A stretch of 64,000 nucleotides of DNA, from NCBI RefSeq assembly GCF_001431415.1, contig NZ_LDJI01000011.1, forward strand, positions 1 through 64,000. The letters run 5' to 3'. Under the pieces are notes generated by a model. That model was not told where the DNA came from, searched no databases, and worked only from the letters and a program-made list of their open reading frames with translations. Of this stretch, positions 1-9,514 are shown one piece after another. Position numbers and translations under genes: made by a program. This stretch comes from Stenotrophomonas humi. GTDB taxonomy: Bacteria > Pseudomonadota > Gammaproteobacteria > Xanthomonadales > Xanthomonadaceae. Position 1 is the first letter of the stretch, and the number at the start of each line of letters is the position of its first letter.

Positions 1-353
1 TGGCGGCGCTTGCCGTTGACCAGCACCAGCACCTGGTCCGGTGACAGGCCGCGCAGCTGCGCCGGGCGCACGCCACTGGTGCCGTCGGTCAGGGCCGGGC
101 GCGGGAAGTTCAGCGAGGGCAGGGCACGCGACAGTGCTGTGGCAAGCTCCGAGGTGCCGGTGGACTGCAGCGCTTCGGGGGTGATGATGTCGATGGGCGA
201 CTGCGACTCGGCCACGGTGCGGTCCGCCACACGGGTACCGGTGACGATGACGGTATCTAGGGTTTTGGCGCCGGACTGGGCGAGCGCGGGGACGGCGGGG
301 GAGGCGAGTGCGATGGCAATGGCGACAGCGAGCGTACTGGACGAACGGTTCAT
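1..353 (-). CDS. TonB-dependent receptor, 5' part (continues off the left edge)
   Basis: The reverse strand reads from ATG at 353 to the window edge without a stop, giving 117 residues. It starts with a signal peptide (basic MNR, Ala-rich core, ALAQ cleavage site near residue 26), followed by a TonB-box-like stretch DTVIVTGTR. The plug domain comes next, with landmarks ITPEALQSTGTSELATAL, LRGLSPDQVLVLVNGKRR. This is the N-terminus of an outer-membrane TonB-dependent receptor, which imports a bulky nutrient or siderophore using TonB-ExbBD energy; the substrate cannot be told from this part. The reading frame matches plug domains throughout, so the family call is firm. The gene has its own promoter region at 421-456. 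Confidence 0.9.
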   Translation of the reverse strand, partial: MNRSSSTLAVAIAIALASPAVPALAQSGAKTLDTVIVTGTRVADRTVAESQSPIDIITPEALQSTGTSELATALSRALPSLNFPRPALTDGTSGVRPAQLRGLSPDQVLVLVNGKRR

Positions 354-661
354 CAGATTGCAGCTCCGGTATGGAAAGGCGCACTGGCGAGGGGGAAGGG
401 GTCGCCGTTGCGGTGGTGCGCCATTACGGATTAATGGAAATTTTACTTTCTGTCAAACCGGGAGTGCATCGCTAAATTGTTGCTTTTGAAAGCATTTTTT
501 CGCGAAAACACCGGGCCATGGCAGGAGAAGTGATGTCCAGCGGCTAAATCCGTTGGGGTTTTGTGCGCGCGGGAAGTCAGTCAAGTATTCGTTAACGCTA
601 GAATCGCGTCGCAGGAATGCTGCTCACTTGCACATTCCGTTTCGTTATAACGGACCTATTC
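354..661. other. Intergenic region between divergent receptor and ABC-F genes
   Basis: These 308 bases carry no convincing gene. They contain the receptor promoter/operator (421-456), an AT-rich stretch around 465-510, and a possible plus-strand -10 TAGAAT at 599-604 that would serve the ABC-F gene; its -35 is not clear. Confidence 0.5.
421..456 (-). promoter_or_regulatory. Candidate promoter and operator of the TonB-dependent receptor
   Basis: On the minus strand a perfect -35 hexamer TTGACA lies at 456-451. About 17 nt further on is a poor -10 (TAATCC, 433-428). That -10 sits inside a perfect inverted repeat CCATTA-N5-TAATGG (421-437), which suggests a repressor operator overlapping the promoter. 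No regulator gene is visible beside it. Hexamer and palindrome are seen directly; function is inferred. Confidence 0.4.
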
Positions 662-2539
<1,878 letters not shown>

Positions 2540-2567
2540 GGTCAATGAGGCCGTCACAATCCACCCT

Positions 2568-2649
2568 TCTCCCGCCTGTGGGGTGAGAAGGGCAGTTCAC
2601 CAATCCCCGGTTCGTTGCCCATCGAACGCCCTTGCGCCAGCGCAAGGGC
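2568..2649. repeat. Two palindromic intergenic elements after the ABC-F gene
   Basis: The first is an imperfect hairpin with arms CCCTTCTC and GAGAAGGG (about 2569-2592). The second is perfect: GCCCTTGCG-CCAG-CGCAAGGGC at 2628-2649 (9-bp stem). Neither is followed by a T run, so they look more like REP-type repeats or roadblocks than classical terminators. They lie between the convergent ABC-F and ampR genes. Confidence 0.55.
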
Positions 2650-2700
2650 CGGGGTGCGGAGCAGGGGCTAGGGCGGCGGTAGCTTTTCAGGCTTGTAGCC

Positions 2701-3576
2701 CTAAAGCCCCAGCCCCTCCTGCGCCAACAACCACTGCCGGAACCTTCGAAGCGGCTCGCGTTCGTTGCGTGAGCGAAGGCGCGTAAGCCAATAGCGCCCC
2801 AGCGTCAGCGTCTGCGCGAACGGCTGCAGCAGGCGGCCTTCTGCCAGTTCCTGCTCGAACATGCGCAACGGCAACAAGGCCACGCCCGCGCCGCCGGTCG
2901 CCGCACTGGCCAGCGCCAGTGACGAATCGAACACCGGCCCGCGTGCTTCCACGCCCGCCACGCCCGCTGCCTGCAGCCAGCGCGGCCACTCATCATTGCG
3001 GTAGGAGCGTAGCAACGGCAGTGCGCCAAGATCACGTGGCTGCCTGAGCCTGCGTGCCAAGGCCGGCGCGCACAGCGGCGCGAACGGTGCATCGACGATG
3101 GCGGTGCAGTCCTGTCCCTGCCAATCCCCATCGCCAAAACGAATTGCCAGATCCAGACCTTCGCCGGCCAGGTCGATACGGTTGTTGTGGGTCTGCAGGC
3201 GCAGCTCGATGTCTGGATGTGCCGCTTCGAAACCCGCCAGCCGGGGCAGCAGCCAGCCGGTGGCAAAGGTGCCAACCACACCCACGGTAAGCACGTCCCG
3301 GAAGCTGCCGCCGGTGAAGCGATCCAGCGCGATCGCAATGCGATCAAACGATTCAGTGAGCACCGGATATAGCGCCGCACCTTCATCGGTGAGCGCCACC
3401 CCGCGCGGCAGGCGATGGAACAGACTGACCTGCAGGCGATCTTCCAATGATCGGATCTGGTGGCTCAACGCCGCTTGGCTGACGCATAGCTCCAGCGCGG
3501 CGCGAGTGAAATTCAGGTGCCGGGCAGCGGCCTCGAAGGCGCGCAGGGCATTGAGCGGAAGTTGGGGGCGGATCAT
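2701..3576 (-). CDS. ampR: LysR-family regulator AmpR of the beta-lactamase gene
   Basis: A 291-residue LysR-type regulator. It has an N-terminal winged helix-turn-helix (about residues 6-65, LPLNALRAFEAAARHLNFTR then AALSHQIRSLEDRL) and a C-terminal effector domain. Its size and motifs match AmpR closely, including GVVGTFATG, the THNNRIDLAGEGLD stretch, LLRSYRNDEW, and the C-terminal LGRYWLTRL. AmpR senses muropeptides from cell-wall recycling and switches the divergent beta-lactamase gene between repression and activation. The divergent layout with the L2-like gene at 3742 and the 165-base shared intergenic region support this role. An ordinary LysR regulator is unlikely because the AmpR-specific motifs persist through the effector domain. 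Confidence 0.93.
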   Translation of the reverse strand: MIRPQLPLNALRAFEAAARHLNFTRAALELCVSQAALSHQIRSLEDRLQVSLFHRLPRGVALTDEGAALYPVLTESFDRIAIALDRFTGGSFRDVLTVGVVGTFATGWLLPRLAGFEAAHPDIELRLQTHNNRIDLAGEGLDLAIRFGDGDWQGQDCTAIVDAPFAPLCAPALARRLRQPRDLGALPLLRSYRNDEWPRWLQAAGVAGVEARGPVFDSSLALASAATGGAGVALLPLRMFEQELAEGRLLQPFAQTLTLGRYWLTRLRSRNEREPLRRFRQWLLAQEGLGL

Positions 3577-3741
3577 GCTGAGCCATTACGAAGGGTGATG
3601 GACGAAGCCATTATTCCGCCTTAAGTGGTCGAATATCGGTATGAGTGGCAAATTTATCTAATGGCTCTCGCTGAAATTTCGCGCTGGTAGCCGCTCGTCA
3701 GGGCTCCCGATAATCGGCTCACCCAATCAAGGAGCGTCCCC
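3577..3741. promoter_or_regulatory. ampR / beta-lactamase divergent control region
   Basis: This 165-base region separates the divergent genes and holds an AT-rich core around 3600-3665, where AmpR would be expected to bind. A possible -10 GATAAT for the beta-lactamase lies at 3709-3714, and a clear ribosome binding site AAGGAG at 3729-3734 is 7 bases before the ATG. The exact LysR T-N11-A operator could not be fixed with confidence. Confidence 0.55.
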
Positions 3742-4632
3742 ATGTTTGCCCGTCGTCAGTTCTTGAAGTTTGGTGGTGCTGCCCTGGCCAGCGCGGTTGC
3801 GATGCCCGTCATGGCGCAGCTGGCTGCTGCAACTGCGGCGGCGCCCACCGCCCGTGACTTCACGGCGCTGGAAGCCGAAAGCGGCGGCCGTCTGGGGGTG
3901 TGCCTGTGGCACCCCGCCAGCGGTGCGCGCTACGGCCACCGCATGGATGAGCGTTTCCCGATGTGCAGTACCTTCAAGTTCCTGCTCTCGGCAGCGGTGC
4001 TGCATCGCGCCGATCATGGCCAGTTGTCGTTGGATCAGCGCGTGCCGGTGCGCGCTGCGGACATCATCAATCATTCACCAGGCACCGAGCGCCATGTCGG
4101 CAAAGACATGACCGTGCGTGACCTGTGCCGCACCACCATGGTCACCAGCGACAACGCCGCTGCCAATCTGCTGCTGCCGCTGGTCGGTGAGCCCGCCGGA
4201 CTCACCACGTTCCTGCGTGCGCAGGGCGATGCGATCACGGTTACCGCGCGCTATGAGCCGGACGCTAATCGGTTTGCGGTAGGCGACCCGCGCGACACCA
4301 CCAGCCCGGCAGCGATGGCCGGTAACCTGCAACGTTTCGTGCTGGGTGATGCGCTCAGTCCGGCCTCGCGCCAGCAGTTGGCCGACTGGCTCATCGACAA
4401 CGAAACCGGCGACGCGCGTCTGCGCGCGGGCCTGCCGCAAGGCTGGCGGGTAGGCGACAAAACCGGCAGCAATGGCAAGGACGCCACCAACGACATCGCG
4501 GTGCTGTGGCCCGAAGCAGGCGGTACGCCATGGTTGCTGGCCAGCTATCTGCAGGGCTCGCCACTGGACGATGACGGCCGCAATGGCATCCTGCGCCGCG
4601 TGGGCGAGCTTGCGAGCGCGCGACTGCGTTGA
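3742..4632 (+). CDS. blaL2: Class A serine beta-lactamase, L2-type, Tat-exported
   Basis: A 296-residue precursor of a periplasmic serine beta-lactamase, which hydrolyses beta-lactams through an acyl-enzyme. The N-terminus is a twin-arginine signal (RRQFLKF, residues 4-10, then an Ala-rich segment to about residue 26), as in L2 enzymes. Catalytic motifs are complete: STFK at 76-79, SDN at 136-138, the omega-loop glutamate in YEPDAN (E172), and KTG at 240-242 followed by SNGKDATNDIAV. Long stretches agree with Stenotrophomonas L2 (KDMTVRDLCR, DPRDTT, QQLADWLIDNETGDA, WRVGDKTGSNG), but many other positions differ from the S. maltophilia enzyme as I recall it. It is paired divergently with ampR, so it is probably inducible by cell-wall damage. 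Confidence 0.93.
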   Translation: MFARRQFLKFGGAALASAVAMPVMAQLAAATAAAPTARDFTALEAESGGRLGVCLWHPASGARYGHRMDERFPMCSTFKFLLSAAVLHRADHGQLSLDQRVPVRAADIINHSPGTERHVGKDMTVRDLCRTTMVTSDNAAANLLLPLVGEPAGLTTFLRAQGDAITVTARYEPDANRFAVGDPRDTTSPAAMAGNLQRFVLGDALSPASRQQLADWLIDNETGDARLRAGLPQGWRVGDKTGSNGKDATNDIAVLWPEAGGTPWLLASYLQGSPLDDDGRNGILRRVGELASARLR

Positions 4633-4838
4633 CGGGTACAGCACCTGTTTGCGCGGCGGTGAATCCATCGCAGAGCACGGCCGCTGATGCGGCCATGCAT
4701 GTCGAACTCGTAAGAGATGCCGATGTCGTGCGCAGTCTTGACGATCCAGCTGCGCGGCCGCGTCGAATTCAGTAGAACGCCCGCTATCATCGTCCCGGGA
4801 AGCGCGACACGACACCGCCGTGCGCAGCAGGGGGAAAG
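4633..4838. other. Intergenic region before the orphan kinase; possible gene remnant
   Basis: There is no intact gene here. On the minus strand about 4640-4775 reads as a coding-like peptide including SWIVKTAHDIGISYEFDMHG, flanked by unrelated sequence. I do not recognise the family. A possible -10 TATCAT for the kinase lies at 4785-4790, and a purine-rich stretch directly precedes its ATG. Confidence 0.3.
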
Positions 4839-7478
4839 ATGGATCGTGACAGCTGGCAGCAGGTGCGCAGGCTTTTCGATGCCGTGTGCGAGTTCGAGCC
4901 ATCGCAATGGCAGTCCGAGCTGGCGCGACGGAGCATCGATCCGCATGTCATCGCCGAAACGTTGGAACTGCTGCAGGCGCAGACGCGCGATCTTGGCAGT
5001 GCGCGTGCGCCGCTGGAACACCTGCTCACCGCCTCGATGGCATCGGAGCTGACGGAGGGTGACACCGTTGGCCCATGGCGTTTATGCAGTCGCCTGGCCA
5101 GTGGTGGCATGGGCATCGTGTTCCGCGCCGAACGCGGTGATGGTCTGTATGTGCAGGACGTGGCGGTCAAGTTCCTGCAGGGCGAACCCGGCCCGCGTGT
5201 GTCCGAGCGCCTGGCGGCGGAGCGGCGCATTCTCGCCGGCCTGCAGCATCCCAACATCGCCCGCTTGTATGACGGTGGTACCACGCCGGGCGGGCATCCC
5301 TATCTGGTGATGGAATACATCCATGGCGAGCCGCTGGATGTGTACTGCGCGCGGCACAAACTGGATTTGCGCCAGCGCCTCGATCTGTTCCTGAAGATAT
5401 GCAGCGCCGTGCAGGCCGCGCACGCACGGCTGGTGCTCCATTGCGATCTCAAGCCTTCCAATATCCTGGTGCGTGCGGATGGCGAGCCGGTGCTGCTGGA
5501 CTTCGGTGTATCGCGCCTGCTCGATGGCGGCGATGGTCAGGTGCGGGCGCAGTTTTTCACGCCGGCGTATGCATCGCCGGAGCTTCAGGCTGGCCATGCC
5601 GTAGGTGTTGCCAGTGATGTGTTCAGTCTTGGTGCGGTGTTGGCCGAGTTGCTGGCTGGCAAGCGCGGCAGGCGTGGCAGTAGCGATGCAGGCAAGGCCG
5701 TGTCGCCGCCCGGCGCGTTGGCGGGCGCGGACTGTACCTGGGCGCGCGCGCTGCGCGGTGACCTGGATGCCATTGTGGTGCGCGCCGGTGCTTTGCCACC
5801 GGAGCAGCGCTATCCGTCGGTGGAAGCGCTGGCGGCGGATGTCGTGCGCTGGCAGCAGCATCGTCCCGTGCAGGCGCGCGGTGGTGGACGCGGCTATCGC
5901 GGCGGTCGCTGGCTGCGTCGCAACTGGCGTGGCGTGAGCATGTTGTTGGCGGTGTTGCTGCTGGCAGCTTGGTTTGTGTGGCGTTTGGCCGAAGCCCACC
6001 GTGCCGCAGAGCGCGAAGCCAAGGTGGCCGAGCAGGTGAGTGCTTTCATGGTGTCGATGTTCGAGGCCGCTGATCCCCGCGCGAAGGGCTTGCGTGGCGG
6101 TGAGAGCATTTCGGCCCGTGAGGTGTTGGAACGCGCCGCCACCCGAATCGATGAAGAGCTGGATGCTTCCCCCGACGTGCGTGCGCGGCTGAAGGGCACC
6201 ATCGGCCTGGCCTACCGCAACAGTGGCGATCTGGTGCGTGCCGAGCCGTTGATGCTGGAAGCGGCCGAAGCGATGGCGGCCAATGGCGGTGACCGCAATC
6301 TTGATGAAGCGGCCAAGCTGTTCAATCTGATGGCGGGCAGCTTTGCCAACAACCGAAACGGCGCCGAGGGCACTCGACTGGCGCAGCGCGCCTTGGCCTT
6401 GCTGGGCAAGCAACCTGCCGACAGCTTCCGTGTGGCGCAGTCATACAATTCGCTGGGTTTGTCGCAGTTGTCCGAGCAACGTTATGACGCTGCCGAGGCA
6501 GCTTTCCGTCAGGCCTTGCAGCGGCACGAGCTGGCCGGGCGCGATCAGTTCATCGGCGTCACTCTGGATAACCTCGGCATGATGTATCGCCGCAGGGGTG
6601 ACCTGCAGGCCTCGGCGGCGGCATTCGATCGCTCCACGCCGATGTTCAGGCGCATGTTCGGCGAGATGTCCTACGAATTCTGGTCGAGCAATACCGAGCG
6701 CGCGTTGATGCTGCTGGATCGCGGCGATCTGGATGACGCCATTGCCACACTGGAAGCCAACCTGGCACGAGCGCCGAAGATTTTTGGCGAGCACAGCGTC
6801 TATTTCATCAGCGAGAACAACCGCCTGGCGCTGGCGTTGATTCGCAAGGGGCAGTTCGAGCGCGCGCGGCCGTATGTCGCCACCGCACTGCGACAGTCGG
6901 CGCAGGTGATGGGCGAGGACAGCTACAACTACTCGTTGATGTTGGAAACCGCCGCCATGCTCGCCGCTGCCACGGGTGATACCGCCAACGCTGAAGCGGA
7001 TTACCGGCGGATGCTGGCGACCCGCGCCGCGGCGATTGGCCGAGACCATCCCGACACGCTTGATGCGACCTTGCAGCTGGGTTTGTTTCTCACCCGGCAG
7101 GGCAGGGCCGAGGGCGACGCGCTGGTGCAACATGCCCATCAGCAGTGGTTGGCGCGCATTCCTGCCGACAGCGCCAACGGCATCCGCGTCCGCCAGGGTT
7201 GGGCCGAATGGTTGTTGGCCAAGGGGCGGCTGGATGATGCAGCGGCAACCCTGGCTGCCTTGCAGCCGGTTGTTGCCAGCAGCCCGTATGCCGCAATCAA
7301 CCAGAAGATTCTGCAAGCGAGGTTGGCGGAATCGCGCGGCGCAACGACGGACGCGGTAGCGCATTGGCAGCAAGTGGTGACATCGGCAGAAGCACTCTAC
7401 GGCAAGGATTCGGCGTTGACCGCGCTGTGGGAGAACACTTTGGTAGGAGCGCAAAAAGGCCTTCCAGCAGTGCATTGA
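4839..7478 (+). CDS. Transmembrane Ser/Thr protein kinase with TPR-type C-terminal domain (orphan)
   Basis: An 879-residue eukaryotic-type kinase. After an N-terminal helical region of about 75 residues, the kinase domain shows the glycine loop LASGGMG (86-92), the ATP lysine in VAVK (K111), catalytic HCDLKPSN (201-208, D203) and DFG (221-223), so it should be active. A single membrane segment (about 366-384, rich in Leu/Val/Ala) follows. The remaining roughly 490 residues are helical and TPR-like, for example YNSLGLSQLSEQRYDAAEAA and NLGMMYRRRGDLQASAAAF. The expected topology is a cytoplasmic kinase with a periplasmic TPR sensor. Catalytic motifs fall at the same residue numbers as in the kinase at 26259, so the two are paralogues. 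Unlike that one, no sigma-factor gene precedes it. The substrate is unknown. Confidence 0.9.
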   Translation: MDRDSWQQVRRLFDAVCEFEPSQWQSELARRSIDPHVIAETLELLQAQTRDLGSARAPLEHLLTASMASELTEGDTVGPWRLCSRLASGGMGIVFRAERGDGLYVQDVAVKFLQGEPGPRVSERLAAERRILAGLQHPNIARLYDGGTTPGGHPYLVMEYIHGEPLDVYCARHKLDLRQRLDLFLKICSAVQAAHARLVLHCDLKPSNILVRADGEPVLLDFGVSRLLDGGDGQVRAQFFTPAYASPELQAGHAVGVASDVFSLGAVLAELLAGKRGRRGSSDAGKAVSPPGALAGADCTWARALRGDLDAIVVRAGALPPEQRYPSVEALAADVVRWQQHRPVQARGGGRGYRGGRWLRRNWRGVSMLLAVLLLAAWFVWRLAEAHRAAEREAKVAEQVSAFMVSMFEAADPRAKGLRGGESISAREVLERAATRIDEELDASPDVRARLKGTIGLAYRNSGDLVRAEPLMLEAAEAMAANGGDRNLDEAAKLFNLMAGSFANNRNGAEGTRLAQRALALLGKQPADSFRVAQSYNSLGLSQLSEQRYDAAEAAFRQALQRHELAGRDQFIGVTLDNLGMMYRRRGDLQASAAAFDRSTPMFRRMFGEMSYEFWSSNTERALMLLDRGDLDDAIATLEANLARAPKIFGEHSVYFISENNRLALALIRKGQFERARPYVATALRQSAQVMGEDSYNYSLMLETAAMLAAATGDTANAEADYRRMLATRAAAIGRDHPDTLDATLQLGLFLTRQGRAEGDALVQHAHQQWLARIPADSANGIRVRQGWAEWLLAKGRLDDAAATLAALQPVVASSPYAAINQKILQARLAESRGATTDAVAHWQQVVTSAEALYGKDSALTALWENTLVGAQKGLPAVH

Positions 7479-7480
7479 GC

Positions 7481-7651
7481 GCGCATGTCAGCGAGTTTGG
7501 TTTGCCGACCTATCTGGGGAATGGTGGGATCGTGGAGCTGCACCCGCAACAGCGTTTCCTGCCTGAGCTTTCGGGTCCGGATGGGCGAGTGTTCCGGGTG
7601 GCGTTTGATCTCCCCCGACCGGTCGCCTTGCCATAGGCGTCGTGGGGCGAC
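7481..7651 (+). pseudogene. Remnant of a second copy of the downstream secreted-protein gene
   Basis: From 7481 the plus strand encodes about 50 residues that align without gaps to the C-terminus of the protein at 7713-8339. Shared anchors include QQRF..ELSGPDGRVFRVAFDL here against GKRFVYELSRPGGRLFQVEFDL, and then PVALP in both. A TAG at 7634-7636 interrupts the alignment, yet the next codons (GCG TCG TGG GGC) still match the relative's A-P-W-G. There is no start codon or signal peptide, because the fragment directly abuts the stop of the upstream kinase gene. It is best read as the decayed 3' end of a tandem duplicate. Confidence 0.75.
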
Positions 7652-7712
7652 ATCCCGGCCGCTGCTGCTCGGCTGGCTTGCCTGCTGACGGGCCAGCGGC
7701 TACGGTCGGGTC

Positions 7713-8339
7713 ATGAACAACAGACCTTTCTCCCTAGTGTTGTGTGCGTTGGCGGCAGCCGGTGCGTTTGTTTCCACTCCTGCAGAGGCGCAGGGCAGCG
7801 TCGGCCCGGTTGCGGCCGACCAGTTCATGGCCACGTTGGCCAGCCACTGCGGCCAGGCATTTGCCGGCCGCATCATCAACAACCTGCCGGCCTCGACCAC
7901 GCCGGATGCCTTTGATGGCAAGACGCTGGTGATGCATGTGCGGGGCTGTGACGCACCCGAGCGCGAGCTGCGCGTGCCCTTCCATGTGGGTGACGATCAT
8001 TCCCGCACCTGGGTGCTGAGCCGCACCGGCAACGGCCTGCGTTTGAAGCACGACCATCGGCACGAAGACGGCACGCCCGATGCGGTGACGATGTATGGCG
8101 GCGACACGGTCGATGCCGGCACCGCTGCGCGTCAGGCGTTTCCGGTGGACGCCGAATCCGTGGCGATGTTCGAGCGCGAAGGCATGAATGCATCGCTCAA
8201 CAACACCTGGGCCATGGAAGTGGAGCAGGGCAAGCGTTTCGTCTACGAACTTTCGCGCCCGGGTGGCCGCTTGTTCCAGGTTGAGTTCGACCTGAGCCAG
8301 CCGGTGGCGTTGCCCCCGGCGCCGTGGGGCGCGCAGTAA
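7713..8339 (+). CDS. Secreted protein of unknown function
   Basis: A 208-residue protein whose family I do not recognise. The first 26 residues form a signal peptide ending in AEAQ, so it is exported. The mature part has two cysteines (C46 in SHCGQ and C80 in RGCDAP) that could form a disulphide. It also has a His/Arg-rich stretch (LKHDHRHEDGTPD) and a C-terminal strand-like segment FVYELSRPGGRLFQVEFDLS that is duplicated in the remnant just upstream. The start ATG at 7713 is the one that gives a complete signal peptide. It ends at a strong bidirectional hairpin shared with the convergent DUF3011 gene. Conservation of the duplicated C-terminus suggests a real gene under selection. Confidence 0.75.
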   Translation: MNNRPFSLVLCALAAAGAFVSTPAEAQGSVGPVAADQFMATLASHCGQAFAGRIINNLPASTTPDAFDGKTLVMHVRGCDAPERELRVPFHVGDDHSRTWVLSRTGNGLRLKHDHRHEDGTPDAVTMYGGDTVDAGTAARQAFPVDAESVAMFEREGMNASLNNTWAMEVEQGKRFVYELSRPGGRLFQVEFDLSQPVALPPAPWGAQ

Positions 8340-8346
8340 CCAACAA

Positions 8347-8373
8347 GAAGGGCGCCGATCAGGCGCCCTTCTG
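8347..8373. terminator. Bidirectional hairpin terminator
   Basis: A perfect 10-bp stem GAAGGGCGCC / GGCGCCCTTC (8347-8356 and 8362-8371) with a 5-base loop sits between two convergent genes. The flanks (AACAA on the left, CTGCTTC on the right) provide only short T-rich or A-rich tails. It probably ends both transcripts. Confidence 0.7.
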
Positions 8374-8391
8374 CTTCATGTCCCAGCGTGC

Positions 8392-9327
8392 TCAGCGCGT
8401 ACCGAAGCGCGCGCGGCAACCGCTGTTCACCCACAGGCTGTTACCGCTGTAACCCCAGTTGCGGCCCTCGACGCACTGCGTGCTGGACAGTTGCTGGACG
8501 ATGACCGGCCGGCCCTGGCGGCGATCCCAGGCGCAGGAGCGCATGCGATTGCCGTCGCTGGCGCAGTCGACGATGTAGTTGGAATTGCCGCCACCGCCCC
8601 AGCCGCTGCCATTGCGGGCTTCGGCGAACTCGCCCCGGCAACCGCCGCTGACCCAGATCGTGCCGTTGCCGCTGCGCCAGTTGCGACCTTCAACGCAGCG
8701 GGTATCGGAGAGCTGGCGCACCAGCACGGCACCCCTGCGCCAGCCGGTGTTGCAGGTCTGCGGGCGGTTGCTGTTGCTTTCGCAACGGAGGGTGCCGTTG
8801 TTGCCGCCTGGGCCACCGCCCCAATTGCCACCGTTGCGGCCTTCGGCGAATTCGCCGCGACAGCCGCCATTGACCCAGATCGTGCCGTTGCCACTGCCCC
8901 AGTTGCGGCCCTCGATACAGCGGGTATCGGAGAGCTGGCGTACCAGCACGGCGTCCCGGCGCCAGCCGGTGCGGCAGGTCTGCTGACGGCCACTGTTGCT
9001 CTCACAGCGGATGTTGCCGTTGTTGCCGTTGCCACCGACGGCATTGCCCCGGCCTTGGGCAAATTCGCCACGGCAACCGCCGTTGACCCAGATCGTGCCG
9101 TTGCCGGTACCCCAGTTGCGGCCTTCGATACAGCGCGTGTCGGACAGCTGGCGCACCAGAATGGCGTCGCGCCAACCGGTATTGCACACCTGCTGGCGAT
9201 TGCTGTTGCTTTCGCAGCGGATCGTGCCGGCCTGGGCCATGAGGCTGGTTTGGGCGGCAGCCGGGGGGATGATCAAGGCCAGCGGCAGCGCGGCCAGCAG
9301 GCTGGTGAGCAGGAAGCGGCAGTTCAT
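8392..9327 (-). CDS. Secreted protein with four tandem DUF3011 repeats
   Basis: A 311-residue exported protein with a signal peptide to about residue 25. The mature chain is four DUF3011 units at about residues 36-90, 106-160, 180-236 and 252-309, joined by Gly/Asn-rich linkers. Each unit has the pattern RCESN-S-R--C-TGWR, LVRQLSDTRC-EGRNWG and IWV-GGCRGEF. Each contributes four cysteines (38/48/66/85; 108/118/137/156; 182/192/211/230; 255/265/285/304), presumably as two disulphides. The last unit is most diverged (DCASDGNRMRSCAW). Units 1-3 are nearly identical in protein and DNA, which points to recent internal duplication. The molecular role of DUF3011 is not established; a carbohydrate- or envelope-binding role is only a guess. 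Confidence 0.85.
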   Translation of the reverse strand: MNCRFLLTSLLAALPLALIIPPAAAQTSLMAQAGTIRCESNSNRQQVCNTGWRDAILVRQLSDTRCIEGRNWGTGNGTIWVNGGCRGEFAQGRGNAVGGNGNNGNIRCESNSGRQQTCRTGWRRDAVLVRQLSDTRCIEGRNWGSGNGTIWVNGGCRGEFAEGRNGGNWGGGPGGNNGTLRCESNSNRPQTCNTGWRRGAVLVRQLSDTRCVEGRNWRSGNGTIWVSGGCRGEFAEARNGSGWGGGGNSNYIVDCASDGNRMRSCAWDRRQGRPVIVQQLSSTQCVEGRNWGYSGNSLWVNSGCRARFGTR

Positions 9328-9514
9328 GGCGATGGCCCTGTTCAGGTTTTGGACGCGGCACTATAGGATCAATCCCGCTTAAAACGACGTGACTGACCAC
9401 AGGATTTGCCCCAGCCCCCGCGCGGCCGCAAAATACCGGGCTTGTCCGGCCTTCGGCTGGCGTAAAACCTTTACCGGCGCGCCCTGTGCGTCGGCATCCC
9501 CTGCGGAGTTTTCC

